From: Caballeronia catudaia
GTDB taxonomy: Bacteria > Pseudomonadota > Gammaproteobacteria > Burkholderiales > Burkholderiaceae
Reading direction: 5' to 3'
DNA: 61,822 nucleotides
Assembly: GCF_001544755.2 (NCBI RefSeq)
Contig: NZ_FCOF02000039.1
Coordinates: 1-61,822 of the forward strand
Shown here: piece by piece, positions 35,421 through 44,031 of the stretch
Numbering within the stretch: the first letter of the stretch is position 1
How the letters are laid out: the number at the start of each line of letters is the position of its first letter
Translations under genes and position numbers: made by a program
The notes under the pieces: model-generated
Told to the model about the DNA's origin: nothing
The model's database searches: none
The model's input: only the letters and a program-made list of their open reading frames with translations

Positions 35421-36086
35421 ATGGACGAATCCGGCCAACCGAATCCGACGCGACGAAATCTGCTTATCGTGGGAGCAGTCTCAGCTGTAGCCCCAATGCT
35501 GCCTGTTGGGACAGCAAACGCGCAAAAACAAATCGGCGGTCCATCAAACGGACATTCTTCGGCACTGACGACAAATAATATGCGCGTCGCTTTCAATGTG
35601 AATGGCGTGGGTCAAGCACTTGAGCTCGACCCGCGAACTACATTGCTTGATGCCCTACGGGAGCACCTCCTTCTTACGGGTACCAAGAAGGGATGCGATC
35701 ACGGGCAATGCGGCGCGTGTACCGTCATCGTGAATGGCGTCCGAATCAACGCGTGCCTGAGCCTTGCCGTAATGCACGAGGGTGACGCGATAACAACTAT
35801 CGAAGGGCTTGGTACGCCGGACCACCTTCATCCAATGCAAGCGGCCTTTATCAAGCACGATGGCTATCAATGTGGATACTGTACCCCCGGCCAAATCTGT
35901 TCGGCGGTTGCCGTCCTCAGCGAAATCAAGGCTGGGGTGCCCAGCCACGCGACCGGCGACCTCACAGCCTCCGTTGAGGCCACCAACGTGGAAATGCGCG
36001 AACGAATGAGCGGCAATATCTGTCGCTGTGGCGCCTACTCGAATATCGCCGATGCAATGGCCGAAGTGGCGGGGAGCCGGGCATGA
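35421..36086 (+). CDS. paoA: Periplasmic aldehyde oxidoreductase, 2Fe-2S subunit (PaoA-like)
   Basis: A 221-residue iron-sulfur subunit of the xanthine dehydrogenase family. The N-terminus is a Tat signal (TRRNLLIVGAV, then ANAQ), exporting the whole folded complex. The plant-type [2Fe-2S] motif is CDHGQCGACTVI near residue 93, and the second cluster uses CGYCTPGQI and NICRCGAY. This matches the E. coli PaoA arrangement. It transfers electrons from the molybdenum site to FAD. AAGGAG precedes the ATG. The next gene overlaps by 4 bases. Confidence 0.9.
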   Translation: MDESGQPNPTRRNLLIVGAVSAVAPMLPVGTANAQKQIGGPSNGHSSALTTNNMRVAFNVNGVGQALELDPRTTLLDALREHLLLTGTKKGCDHGQCGACTVIVNGVRINACLSLAVMHEGDAITTIEGLGTPDHLHPMQAAFIKHDGYQCGYCTPGQICSAVAVLSEIKAGVPSHATGDLTASVEATNVEMRERMSGNICRCGAYSNIADAMAEVAGSRA

Positions 36087-37033
36087 AAGAGTTCACCTAC
36101 GAGCGAGCGAAGAGTCCGGCCGAGGCTGCTGCGATCGCTTCGCAGCGACAGGGCGCGAAATTCATTGCCGGAGGCACCAATCTCATCGATCTCATGAAAC
36201 TCGAGATAGAAACGCCGGCTCATCTGGTCGACCTTCGGCATATTGGTCTCGACCGCATAGAGGAAACCGCTGACGGAGGTCTTCGTGTCGGCGCACTGGT
36301 CACCAATACCCAGCTTGCTGCCGATCCGAGGGTGCGACGGGACTATGGGGTGCTTGCGCGCGCGATCGTTGCCGGTGCGTCGGGGCAATTGCGGAACAAG
36401 GCGACAACGGGCGGCAACTTGCTTCAGCGCACGCGCTGTCCATATTTCTACGATCCGAATCAAGCCTGCAATAAGCGGCAGCCAGGGTCAGGTTGCGCCG
36501 CAATCAGCGGGTTCAGTCGCCAGTTGGCCGTGATCGGCGGGAGTCCTGACTGTATCGCAACGAATCCAGGCGATATGGCTGTGGCATTGCGCGCTTTGGA
36601 CGCATCCGTCCGAACCGTTCGTGCCGATGGCCAGACTAGGGTGATACCGATCGCCGACTTCCATCGGCTGCCTGGCACCACGCCAAGTGTCGAGACCGAA
36701 CTTATGCCCGGCGAACTCATTACCGAGGTGACATTGCCTCCGCCCATTGGTGGGCGGCACATTTATCAAAAAGTCCGTGATCGCGCATCGTATGCGTTTG
36801 CCCTAGTTTCAGTTGCAGCTGTCCTGCAAGACGACGGTCGTGGCCGCGTGGCAGTGGGTGGTGTAGCGCCGAAGCCGTGGCGAGTTGACGCTGCAGATGC
36901 GGCGATGTCCGAGGGTGCCAAGGCAGTCGCAGAGGAACTTATGAAGGGCGCGAGTCCGACGCATGATAACGCGTTCAAAATGGCCTTGGTCGAGAGGACG
37001 ATAGCCTACGTAATGGCGCAGGCGAGGGGATAA
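36083..37033 (+). CDS. paoB: Aldehyde oxidoreductase FAD subunit (PaoB-like)
   Basis: A 316-residue FAD-binding subunit M. FAD motifs are FIAGGTNLIDLMK near residue 30 and NKATTGGNLLQRTRCPYF near 106. The Cys-containing insertion with RCPYF, ACNKR and GSGCAA is the extra [4Fe-4S] site typical of PaoB and not of ordinary xanthine dehydrogenase. The start overlaps the paoA stop (ATGA), so translation is coupled. It lacks its own signal and would be co-exported with PaoA. Confidence 0.9.
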   Translation: MKEFTYERAKSPAEAAAIASQRQGAKFIAGGTNLIDLMKLEIETPAHLVDLRHIGLDRIEETADGGLRVGALVTNTQLAADPRVRRDYGVLARAIVAGASGQLRNKATTGGNLLQRTRCPYFYDPNQACNKRQPGSGCAAISGFSRQLAVIGGSPDCIATNPGDMAVALRALDASVRTVRADGQTRVIPIADFHRLPGTTPSVETELMPGELITEVTLPPPIGGRHIYQKVRDRASYAFALVSVAAVLQDDGRGRVAVGGVAPKPWRVDAADAAMSEGAKAVAEELMKGASPTHDNAFKMALVERTIAYVMAQARG

Positions 37034-37036
37034 TCA

Positions 37037-39247
37037 ATGAAGTTTGACACGCCAGCAGGACAGAATCCAATCGACCAGATGACCGTCGTCGGTCAACCAC
37101 TTGATCGCTTCGAGGCGAAGCTGAAGACAACTGGTACAGCTACCTATTCTTACGAGTATCACAAGGTTGCCCCGAACATCGCGTACGGCTACATCCTGGG
37201 AGCTGCGATTTCCAAAGGGCGAATCAAGTCAATCGACATGAGGCATGCCGAGTCTTCCCCTGGTGTCTTGGGTGTTGTGACCTATCGCAACGCCGGTCCT
37301 TTGGGCATTGGCAAGTTCTACGTGCAACGAATGCTCGCTGCGCCAGAAATCGATCATTATCACCAGCCGGTTGCTGTGGTGGTGGCTGAGACTTTCGAGC
37401 AAGCGCGCGCGGCTTCGTCGCTCATTCGCGTCGATTACACGCGCAGCCCCGGCAGATTTGATCTCACTGCCCAACTCTTCAGCGCTCCAGTCGCACCACA
37501 GATGGCGTTTGGCGGCCCAACCGAGACCCACGTAGGAGATTTCGAACGAGCCTTTTCCGACGCCGAGACGAAGGTAGACGAGACCTATACCGTTCCCGAC
37601 CAAGCGCACGCCATGATGGAACCCCATGCCACGATCGCGGTTTGGGAGGACGACCGGGTCACTTGCTGGACCTCGATCCAGCAAATGAACTGGGGTACTC
37701 GCGATCTTGGACTCATTCTTGGTATTCCGCGTGACAACGTCCGACTCATTTCGTCATTCATCGGCGGCGGCTTTGGAGGCAAAGGCACAGTCCAGTCGGA
37801 TCTCGTGCTGGCTGCCGTCGCCGCGCGGTTAGTGCGTCGGCCGGTCAAAATCGCCCTTCAGCGTCCAATCATGTTCAATAACACGATCCATCGGCCGAAG
37901 ACGATCCAGCGCGTCATGCTTGGCGCCGGGCGCGACGGGAAACTCACGGCGATTGGCCACGAAAGCTGGTCTGGCAACCTTGCCGGCGGACGCACGGAGC
38001 CGACAACCCTGTCTACACGAAGCCTGTATGCGGGGTCAAACCGCATGACGCGCGTCCGTTTGGCGACATTAGATCTCGCAGAAGGAAACGCAATGCGAGC
38101 GCCGGGAGAAGCGCCTGGCTTGATGGCGCTTGAGATCGCGATGGACGAAATGGCAGAGAAGCTCGGAATGGATCCGGTCGAGTTCCGAATCCTGAACGAC
38201 ACGCAGGTCGACCCAGAAAATCCCAATCGACCCTTCTCATCCCGTCCCTTCGTCGAGTGTCTACGAACAGGCTCCGAACGCTTCGGATGGAAGACACGAA
38301 AGGCGCGGCCAGGTCAGCTCCGCGATGGCCATTGGCTCGTTGGGACAGGGATGGCCGGTGCGATTCGAGGGGCACCCATCGGCAAGGCGGGAGCACGGAT
38401 ACGCCTTGACCGCCGAGGTTCTATCACCGTCGAGACCGATATGACCGACATCGGCACGGGCAGCTACACCATCGTGCAGCAGACGGCAGCCGAGTTAATG
38501 GGCGTCCCGATCGACAAGGTCGTGGCGAGACTGGGCGACTCGAGCTTTCCAGAGACTCCTGGTTCAGGAGGGCAACAAGGCGCCGCGTCAGTCACTGCGG
38601 GCGTATATGCCGCTTGCATGAAGCTGCGGCAGGTGGTCGCCGAGCGATTGGGATTCAACGCCGCTGAGACAGAGTTCACGGCCGGCGAAGTTCGTTCTGG
38701 AGGGCGGAGTGTGCCGCTTACTCAGGCGGCTGCAGATGGCGACCTCGTTGTCGAAGACAGCATCGAATTCGGTGATCTGTCCAAGCAATTTGCTATTCAG
38801 ACTTTTGGAGCGCATTTCGCTGAAGTTGGTGTTAATGCCTTTACTGGCGAGGTTCGCGTTCGCCGGATGCTCGCGGTATGCGCTGCCGGGCGCATTCTGA
38901 ACCCCAAGACCGCACGCAGTCAGGTAATTGGTGGGATGACGATGGGCATTGGCGCGGCGTTGATGGAAGAGATGGCAGTTGATAAACGGCTTGGCTTGTT
39001 CATCAACCATGATTTAGCTGGCTACGAAGTTCCGGTTCACGCGGATATACCCCATCTCGACGCATTCTTTGTCGAAGAGGTCGATCCGGCGATTTCGCCA
39101 TTAAAGGCGAAGGGTGTGGGCGAACTGGGCCTCACGGGAGTCGCACCGGCCATTGCGAATGCAGTCTACAACGCGACCGGAATACGGGTGCGTCAGTACC
39201 CGATCACGCTGGACAAGTTTCTCGATCGGCTGCCGGTCATCGCCTGA
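37037..39247 (+). CDS. paoC: Aldehyde oxidoreductase molybdopterin subunit (PaoC-like)
   Basis: A 736-residue molybdenum-cofactor subunit of the xanthine dehydrogenase family. The cofactor-binding GGGFGGKG is near residue 240, and the base-catalyst Glu is in KGVGELGLTG near 700. Length matches E. coli PaoC. It oxidises aromatic or aliphatic aldehydes to acids in the periplasm. It starts 3 bases after the FAD subunit stop. The maturation chaperone (PaoD/XdhC family) normally needed for cofactor insertion is not encoded next to it or elsewhere in the window. Confidence 0.92.
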   Translation: MKFDTPAGQNPIDQMTVVGQPLDRFEAKLKTTGTATYSYEYHKVAPNIAYGYILGAAISKGRIKSIDMRHAESSPGVLGVVTYRNAGPLGIGKFYVQRMLAAPEIDHYHQPVAVVVAETFEQARAASSLIRVDYTRSPGRFDLTAQLFSAPVAPQMAFGGPTETHVGDFERAFSDAETKVDETYTVPDQAHAMMEPHATIAVWEDDRVTCWTSIQQMNWGTRDLGLILGIPRDNVRLISSFIGGGFGGKGTVQSDLVLAAVAARLVRRPVKIALQRPIMFNNTIHRPKTIQRVMLGAGRDGKLTAIGHESWSGNLAGGRTEPTTLSTRSLYAGSNRMTRVRLATLDLAEGNAMRAPGEAPGLMALEIAMDEMAEKLGMDPVEFRILNDTQVDPENPNRPFSSRPFVECLRTGSERFGWKTRKARPGQLRDGHWLVGTGMAGAIRGAPIGKAGARIRLDRRGSITVETDMTDIGTGSYTIVQQTAAELMGVPIDKVVARLGDSSFPETPGSGGQQGAASVTAGVYAACMKLRQVVAERLGFNAAETEFTAGEVRSGGRSVPLTQAAADGDLVVEDSIEFGDLSKQFAIQTFGAHFAEVGVNAFTGEVRVRRMLAVCAAGRILNPKTARSQVIGGMTMGIGAALMEEMAVDKRLGLFINHDLAGYEVPVHADIPHLDAFFVEEVDPAISPLKAKGVGELGLTGVAPAIANAVYNATGIRVRQYPITLDKFLDRLPVIA

Positions 39248-39361
39248 GATTGTGATGTCAGGTGACGGACGGAAGTGCTGTCGGCCCGTAGAGTGGTCAG
39301 CCACTGCAAGTCTTTCGATGGCTGGTAGCACTTCCAACTCAACAAATATGGAGGAGGTATC

Positions 39362-40129
39362 TTGGAGGTCACGTTCGATTTTTCTGGACGGGTTGCGCTT
39401 GTAACCGGCGCGGCGTCAGGCATGGGTCTCGCGACGGCTAAGGCGTTTGCACAGGCAGGGGCCGCCGTGGCGCTCGCAGACGTGAATGCCGACGCTCTGA
39501 GCCACGCGGTCGATTCATTGAGAGTTCCGGCGCATCAAGTGCTGGCGGTGCCCTGCGATGTCACCGATGAGGCCCAGGTTGCTCAGATGGTAAATCAAAC
39601 GGTGACGACCTTTGGCCGGCTAGACGCTGCCTTTAACAACGCAGGGATTCAGGTGCCGCCAAGTGACGCTGCTGACGAACCGGCTGAGAATTTCGAGAAG
39701 GTGACGGCTGTCAACCTGCGCGGCGTGTGGGCGTGTATGAAACACGAGTTGAATCACATGAGAAAGCAAGGCAGCGGCGCAATCGTCAACTGCTCCTCGC
39801 TCGGAGGACTTGTGGGGCTTCCCGGCCGGGCGGCCTACCATGCTTCCAAACATGGGGTGATCGGGCTGACGCGAAGTGCTGCTCTCGAATATGCGCCGCG
39901 CGGAATCCGCATCAACGCCATTTGCCCTGGTACGTTTGATACGCCAATGGTCGCAGAGATGCTCCAAAAGCAGGCTGACGCGATGAAGGAGATTCTGCGT
40001 GAACAACCGATAGGACGCCTGGGGCGCGCCGAAGAGATCGCGGATGCCGTTCTTTGGCTTTGCAGTTCCGGTTCCACCTTCGTCATTGGTCACGCACTCG
40101 CCATTGACGGTGGGTTCACGGCGCACTAA
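39362..40129 (+). CDS. SDR-family oxidoreductase
   Basis: A 255-residue classical SDR. TGAASGMG is near residue 16, NNAGIQ near 95, and the catalytic Ser and Tyr-x3-Lys in NCSSLGG and YHASKHG near 145-164. It ends in IGHALAIDGGFTAH. The start is a TTG at 39362 preceded by a very strong Shine-Dalgarno (GGAGGAGG) at good spacing, so it is preferred over later codons. It follows the aldehyde oxidoreductase genes and precedes the cupin-CMD pair. Confidence 0.93.
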   Translation: MEVTFDFSGRVALVTGAASGMGLATAKAFAQAGAAVALADVNADALSHAVDSLRVPAHQVLAVPCDVTDEAQVAQMVNQTVTTFGRLDAAFNNAGIQVPPSDAADEPAENFEKVTAVNLRGVWACMKHELNHMRKQGSGAIVNCSSLGGLVGLPGRAAYHASKHGVIGLTRSAALEYAPRGIRINAICPGTFDTPMVAEMLQKQADAMKEILREQPIGRLGRAEEIADAVLWLCSSGSTFVIGHALAIDGGFTAH

Positions 40130-40280
40130 TGACATCGTTCAACCGCAATCACGCCGGTCCGTTTGTGACGGCGTTGAATGTTGGACCGTCTTGGGGCAAA
40201 CGCTTGTCACAGACGTCTGGAGCCAGAAACCAGCCCACGATTGTTGCAACAACATTCCCTCCATGAGACCGGTGCATTCC

Positions 40281-40787
40281 ATGATCACATCCTTGTTTCG
40301 CATCATGCTTGCTGTCGCCGTCGTGCACACGTCGTTGGCAATTTCCACCGAGACGCTGGCCAGCGAATCGATGACAAATGTCGCGCAGCAGGAGATCGTG
40401 CGTGCCGGCTCTCAGCCGTCCGTGGCTGGGTCGGACGAGTACTTCGTCGGTCAAGTACGTGTGCAACCCGTATGGCCGGCAGACGCGAGCATCAACGCCT
40501 CAGGCGGACTGGTGACATTTGAAGCGGGCGCGCGTTCGGCGTGGCATACCCATCCGGCCGGCCAACGACTTGTTGTGACATCAGGCTCCGGGTTGACGCA
40601 AGAATGGGGCAAGGAAGTCAAACAAATCCGGGCTGGTGACGTGGTTTGGTGTCCGCCCGATGTGAAGCACTGGCACGGGGCCGCGCCCAACTCCGCGATG
40701 ACTCATCTAGCTGTAACCGGCACAGTGAATGGAAAGAACGTTTCCTGGATGGAGAAGGTCACCGATGAGCAATACAACGGCCGTTAA
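40281..40787 (+). CDS. Secreted cupin-domain protein
   Basis: A protein of about 168 residues with an N-terminal signal peptide (MITSLFRIMLAVAVVHTSLA) followed by a single cupin domain. The metal motif is WHTHPAGQ in the first half and KHWHG in the second, giving the His ligands of the cupin barrel. The start (ATG at 40281, or 40263) has no clear ribosome-binding site. It is closely similar to the two tandem cupins at 54911-55794 (shared GSQPSV-GS and KHWHGA). The end overlaps the CMD gene by 23 bases, so the two are translationally coupled. Function in quercetinase-like or isomerase-like chemistry is only inferred. Confidence 0.88.
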   Translation: MITSLFRIMLAVAVVHTSLAISTETLASESMTNVAQQEIVRAGSQPSVAGSDEYFVGQVRVQPVWPADASINASGGLVTFEAGARSAWHTHPAGQRLVVTSGSGLTQEWGKEVKQIRAGDVVWCPPDVKHWHGAAPNSAMTHLAVTGTVNGKNVSWMEKVTDEQYNGR

Positions 40788-41562
40788 GCGCCTAAGAACG
40801 CGCGTTCAGACCTCGGCGTTGGCCTTGGTCGTGAGCCTGGTTTCGACACCAGGCTTACCCTCTACAAATGAAGGAGCATCGAACATGACGAACACAGGAA
40901 TGAATTTGCCGAGTGCCTCTGAGACCTTGACCGCTCGCCAACAGGCGATTGTGCCTATCGCAGCGTTCGCCGCCGCAGGCGATATTGCCAATTTGAATGC
41001 CGCTCTCGACCATGGCATGGACGCCGGACTCACGGTCAGCGAAGCAAGAGAGATTCTGGTGCAAGTGTATGCTTACGCCGGTTTCCCGCGCAGTCTAAAC
41101 GCGCTCGGGGAACTCATGAAGGTTCTTGAGTCGCGCAAGCAGCGTGGCGTACAAGACGCACCCGGCAAGCTTCCCAGCGCTCCGATTCCCACTGGAGACG
41201 CTTTGCTCGCTGCTGGCACTGCGAATCAGACTAAGTTGTCTGGCGCCCCCGTGAAAGGACCGCTTTTTGATTTCGCTCCGACGATTGGTGAATATCTCAA
41301 AACCCATCTTTTTGGCGACATCTTCGAACGGGACAACTTAGATTGGCAGAGCCGCGAGCTAGCTACGGTGAGTATGCTTTCCGTTATCACGGGCGTGGAG
41401 TCTCAACTGCAGGCCCACATGCGCATCAGCATGAATATAGGCCTATCTGCGGACCAGATGCGTCAGGTGGGAGAAGTATTAGCCGACCGCGTGGACGGAA
41501 ACGCCGCACAACGGGCACGCGAAGCACTGGATCGCCAACTTGCTGCGGCACAGGGACACTGA
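40765..41562 (+). CDS. Secreted CMD-family protein with two CMD domains
   Basis: A 265-residue exported protein with a signal-like N-terminus (KRLRTRVQTSALALVVSLV) and two carboxymuconolactone-decarboxylase domains: one around EAREILVQVYAYAGFPRSLNAL near residue 92 and one around RELATVSMLSVITGVESQLQAH near 205. The start at 40765 has GGAGAAGG about 6 bases upstream and lies inside the cupin gene. The pair of cupin and CMD gene recurs at 54.6-55.8 kb, where the CMD copy is truncated. Substrate unknown. Confidence 0.9.
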   Translation: MSNTTAVKRLRTRVQTSALALVVSLVSTPGLPSTNEGASNMTNTGMNLPSASETLTARQQAIVPIAAFAAAGDIANLNAALDHGMDAGLTVSEAREILVQVYAYAGFPRSLNALGELMKVLESRKQRGVQDAPGKLPSAPIPTGDALLAAGTANQTKLSGAPVKGPLFDFAPTIGEYLKTHLFGDIFERDNLDWQSRELATVSMLSVITGVESQLQAHMRISMNIGLSADQMRQVGEVLADRVDGNAAQRAREALDRQLAAAQGH

Positions 41563-41948
41563 AGACTGCTGAGCAGTCCCAGTCTCGAGCCAGTGCGGTC
41601 GCGATTCTCGTGGGGCCTCAACAACCGTTGGATTCTGCGCCGCGGTTCCGTGCAGCCCCCCGAACGCCGTTCTTGCAAGAGGTACACTTTCGGTATCTCA
41701 AGGGCGTGCTAATCGCTGCGCACGACTCGGATCGAGAAGAACATCGGGCGGAAATCAGGTCGAACGGCTGATAACTGGACCGGAAGGTTGATGATCAAAG
41801 GATGTGGAGGAGGCATCACCCACGTTCCGAGCACAGTGATAAAACACATGCAAAAAACTGATTGTAAAAGGTCGTTGCAGGGGAAAGTGTGGCCATTGTC
41901 GGTGCTTCGCTGTAGCGCGGTGGTCAGCGGAACAGCCTGGTTCGACGC
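41563..41948. other. Convergent intergenic region between two CMD genes
   Basis: No gene, RNA or clear terminator is recognised in this 386-base stretch between the plus-strand double CMD gene and the minus-strand CMD-like gene. An overlapping plus-strand open frame (to 41771) is a shadow of the CMD gene's coding frame. Confidence 0.45.
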
Positions 41949-42395
41949 CTAAAAAGCATGGCTGCTTTCAGAGAAGGCAGGCGGTTTCCCACGAGATCTT
42001 GGTCCGCACGCCGCATGACATCTATTCGTGAAAGGATGCAGTCGCATCTGGCCACCAACGGAGCGCTGATCGTCTTCGGCGCATGCCTCGTCTAACCAAG
42101 TTAGCGCCCGCGATGCTTCAAATGAAACCAAAGAGCCGCCGATCCAAATCATCGAAAAGCTCTGCATTTGATTTCTCATGACGCCCTGTGTTCGTGCGCG
42201 CTGAGACTGGACTTTGAAAGGAACTTCTTGTCCTAGGACGGCCAATTGCATAGCGAGAACGGTTTCGCAGGGCGCCTCGCTGACGCCGTCCGGAGACCAA
42301 AGTTGAGTGTGCATTTGCTTGTAGTACGCCATAGCCTCTGGATTGGCTTCTGCAAGGCGCCGGGACGATTGCTTCACGTTGGTTGTCTTCATCAT
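41949..42395 (-). CDS. CMD-like protein, diverged
   Basis: A protein of about 148 residues with the pattern ETVLAMQLAVLGQEVPFKVQSQRARTQGV and ALTWLDEAC, which aligns with the CMD-like protein at 24456-24794 (VDQKTCEIVHACQLAALGVEISFKMHAIRLF and VLDWIEEA). It has an additional C-terminal tail rich in Arg, Gly and His. The start is uncertain: the ATG at 42395 (MMKTT) or a GTG at 42443. It lies at the 3' end of the aldehyde dehydrogenase-GMC-MFS group on the minus strand. CMD assignment is moderate. Confidence 0.7.
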   Translation of the reverse strand: MMKTTNVKQSSRRLAEANPEAMAYYKQMHTQLWSPDGVSEAPCETVLAMQLAVLGQEVPFKVQSQRARTQGVMRNQMQSFSMIWIGGSLVSFEASRALTWLDEACAEDDQRSVGGQMRLHPFTNRCHAACGPRSRGKPPAFSESSHAF

Positions 42396-42636
42396 ATCCA
42401 CAGGGGCGCAACGGTAAGTGTCGGCAAATCTCTCGTCGGACACGCTTTCGAGCGGTTCGGCCCGGGCTACGATTTCGGTGCGTTGTCAACCTCGTCGGCT
42501 ACAGCGCCGCGCATCACCGTTGGGCCGAATCGCTTGGAACTTAAGAATTTCAAGCGTCATGCGAAGTCAGATACTGAGAAGGCGCTCAATGTGCGCCTGT
42601 TTCGGCGCACTAGTCTTCCACTCAAAATGCGAAGTT

Positions 42637-43965
42637 TCAAGGTACATCGTGGACGGCAGCTGAATTGCGGTCCATCGGAGAGGGCTCGACCGAAGTACGC
42701 AGCCGAACTCCGCGAGTCTCTGGAACAAATTGAGTGGCAATCAAACAAGCAGTTGCGATGAGTGTCAGGTAGCAAGCAGGAGCAAGGGGATTGCTGGTAG
42801 TTTTCGTCAAGTATGCCGCGATGAAAGGGCTCGTACCACCGAATAGAGCAACGCTGAGTTGGTATGAGATGGCATGACCGGTTGCCCTAAAGCTAGTCCG
42901 GAAGAACTCAGGAGCGGCGACGAAACTCGCTCCTCCATTAATCCCGAGGCCAATCACCAGTAAGAGTTGACCCAGTACGGCGCCAGAGAAGGTCCCTTCA
43001 GCTGCAAGATGTATCGCAGGGTAGGCTGCTAACGCCAACCACGCCGCGCCAAAAGAGAGAACACGCTTTCGTCCAATACGGTCGCTCAGGTACCCACCGA
43101 AAGGTAGAAGTGCGGAAAGAGCGATGACCGCGATTGCGTTCGAAATCAGTGCGGCGGACGATTCCAAGTTGGCGACTTTGACGAGAAAGGTGAACATGAA
43201 ACCAAGGACAAGATACGCCCCGACCGAATAAATGGGCTGAATCATGATCACGTGCAACATCGCTCTGACTCCCCCCGAACGAACGACTTCACGGAGAGGA
43301 CTGGAACCTTTTTCATCCCGCACTGCTTGTTTGAATTCTTCAGGTTCGTCGATATCCCGTCTCAGCCAGAATCCTACGACTCCAATTAAGCCGCCGACAA
43401 GAAATGGAACACGCCATAACCATTCAGCGTAAGCGGCTTTTCCTGCAAACACTTGAAGACCAATGAGCAGTCCGGCCACGACAGCATTGGGGAGGTGTGA
43501 AAAAATAAGAGTGAAGCCAAGCCACAGTCCTCGACGATTATCGGGCGCCGACTCGACGATATAGCTTGTCGTTCCCGTGGTTTCACCTCCGACTGCAAGC
43601 CCTTGCGCCAATCGGCAAACGACGAGCAAAACCGGAGCCGCGATGCCAATCTTCTCGTACGTGGGAAGAAGACCAATGGACGCCGTTCCGAGCGCCATTA
43701 GCCATACGGTGAGCGCCATGACCCTGACTCGCCCAAGACGGTCCGCGAGCAGCCCAAACGTAAGTCCACCGAGAGGCCGGGCTAGGAAGGCGACAGCATA
43801 AACGGCGAATGTACTAAGGATCGCTGCCGTCTTGTCGCTTCCTGGAAAAAAATGAATCGCCAGTATGGGTACGGAAAATCCAAAAACTGCAAAGTCGTAT
43901 AGTTCACCGAAGTTTCCGATGGATCCTGCCGCCAGGGTACGCCATGGACTTGTCGTCTTAGCCAT
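42637..43965 (-). CDS. MFS transporter, MHS type
   Basis: A 442-residue inner-membrane carrier of the metabolite:H+ symporter branch. The N-terminal segment AAGSIGNFGELYDFAVFGFS and the loop motif FGLLADRLGRVRVM are present, repeated as GYLSDRIGRKRVLSFG in the second half. Twelve hydrophobic segments are likely. GGAGGAG precedes the ATG. It follows the GMC gene by 66 bases on the same strand and is probably the uptake system for the substrate of the GMC and aldehyde dehydrogenase pair. Confidence 0.93.
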   Translation of the reverse strand: MAKTTSPWRTLAAGSIGNFGELYDFAVFGFSVPILAIHFFPGSDKTAAILSTFAVYAVAFLARPLGGLTFGLLADRLGRVRVMALTVWLMALGTASIGLLPTYEKIGIAAPVLLVVCRLAQGLAVGGETTGTTSYIVESAPDNRRGLWLGFTLIFSHLPNAVVAGLLIGLQVFAGKAAYAEWLWRVPFLVGGLIGVVGFWLRRDIDEPEEFKQAVRDEKGSSPLREVVRSGGVRAMLHVIMIQPIYSVGAYLVLGFMFTFLVKVANLESSAALISNAIAVIALSALLPFGGYLSDRIGRKRVLSFGAAWLALAAYPAIHLAAEGTFSGAVLGQLLLVIGLGINGGASFVAAPEFFRTSFRATGHAISYQLSVALFGGTSPFIAAYLTKTTSNPLAPACYLTLIATACLIATQFVPETRGVRLRTSVEPSPMDRNSAAVHDVP

Positions 43966-44031
43966 TGTCTCCTCCCAGATGGGAATGTTTTCAATTGGAC
44001 CGTCGCCTGCAATTGCTGGCGAACGTTCGTT

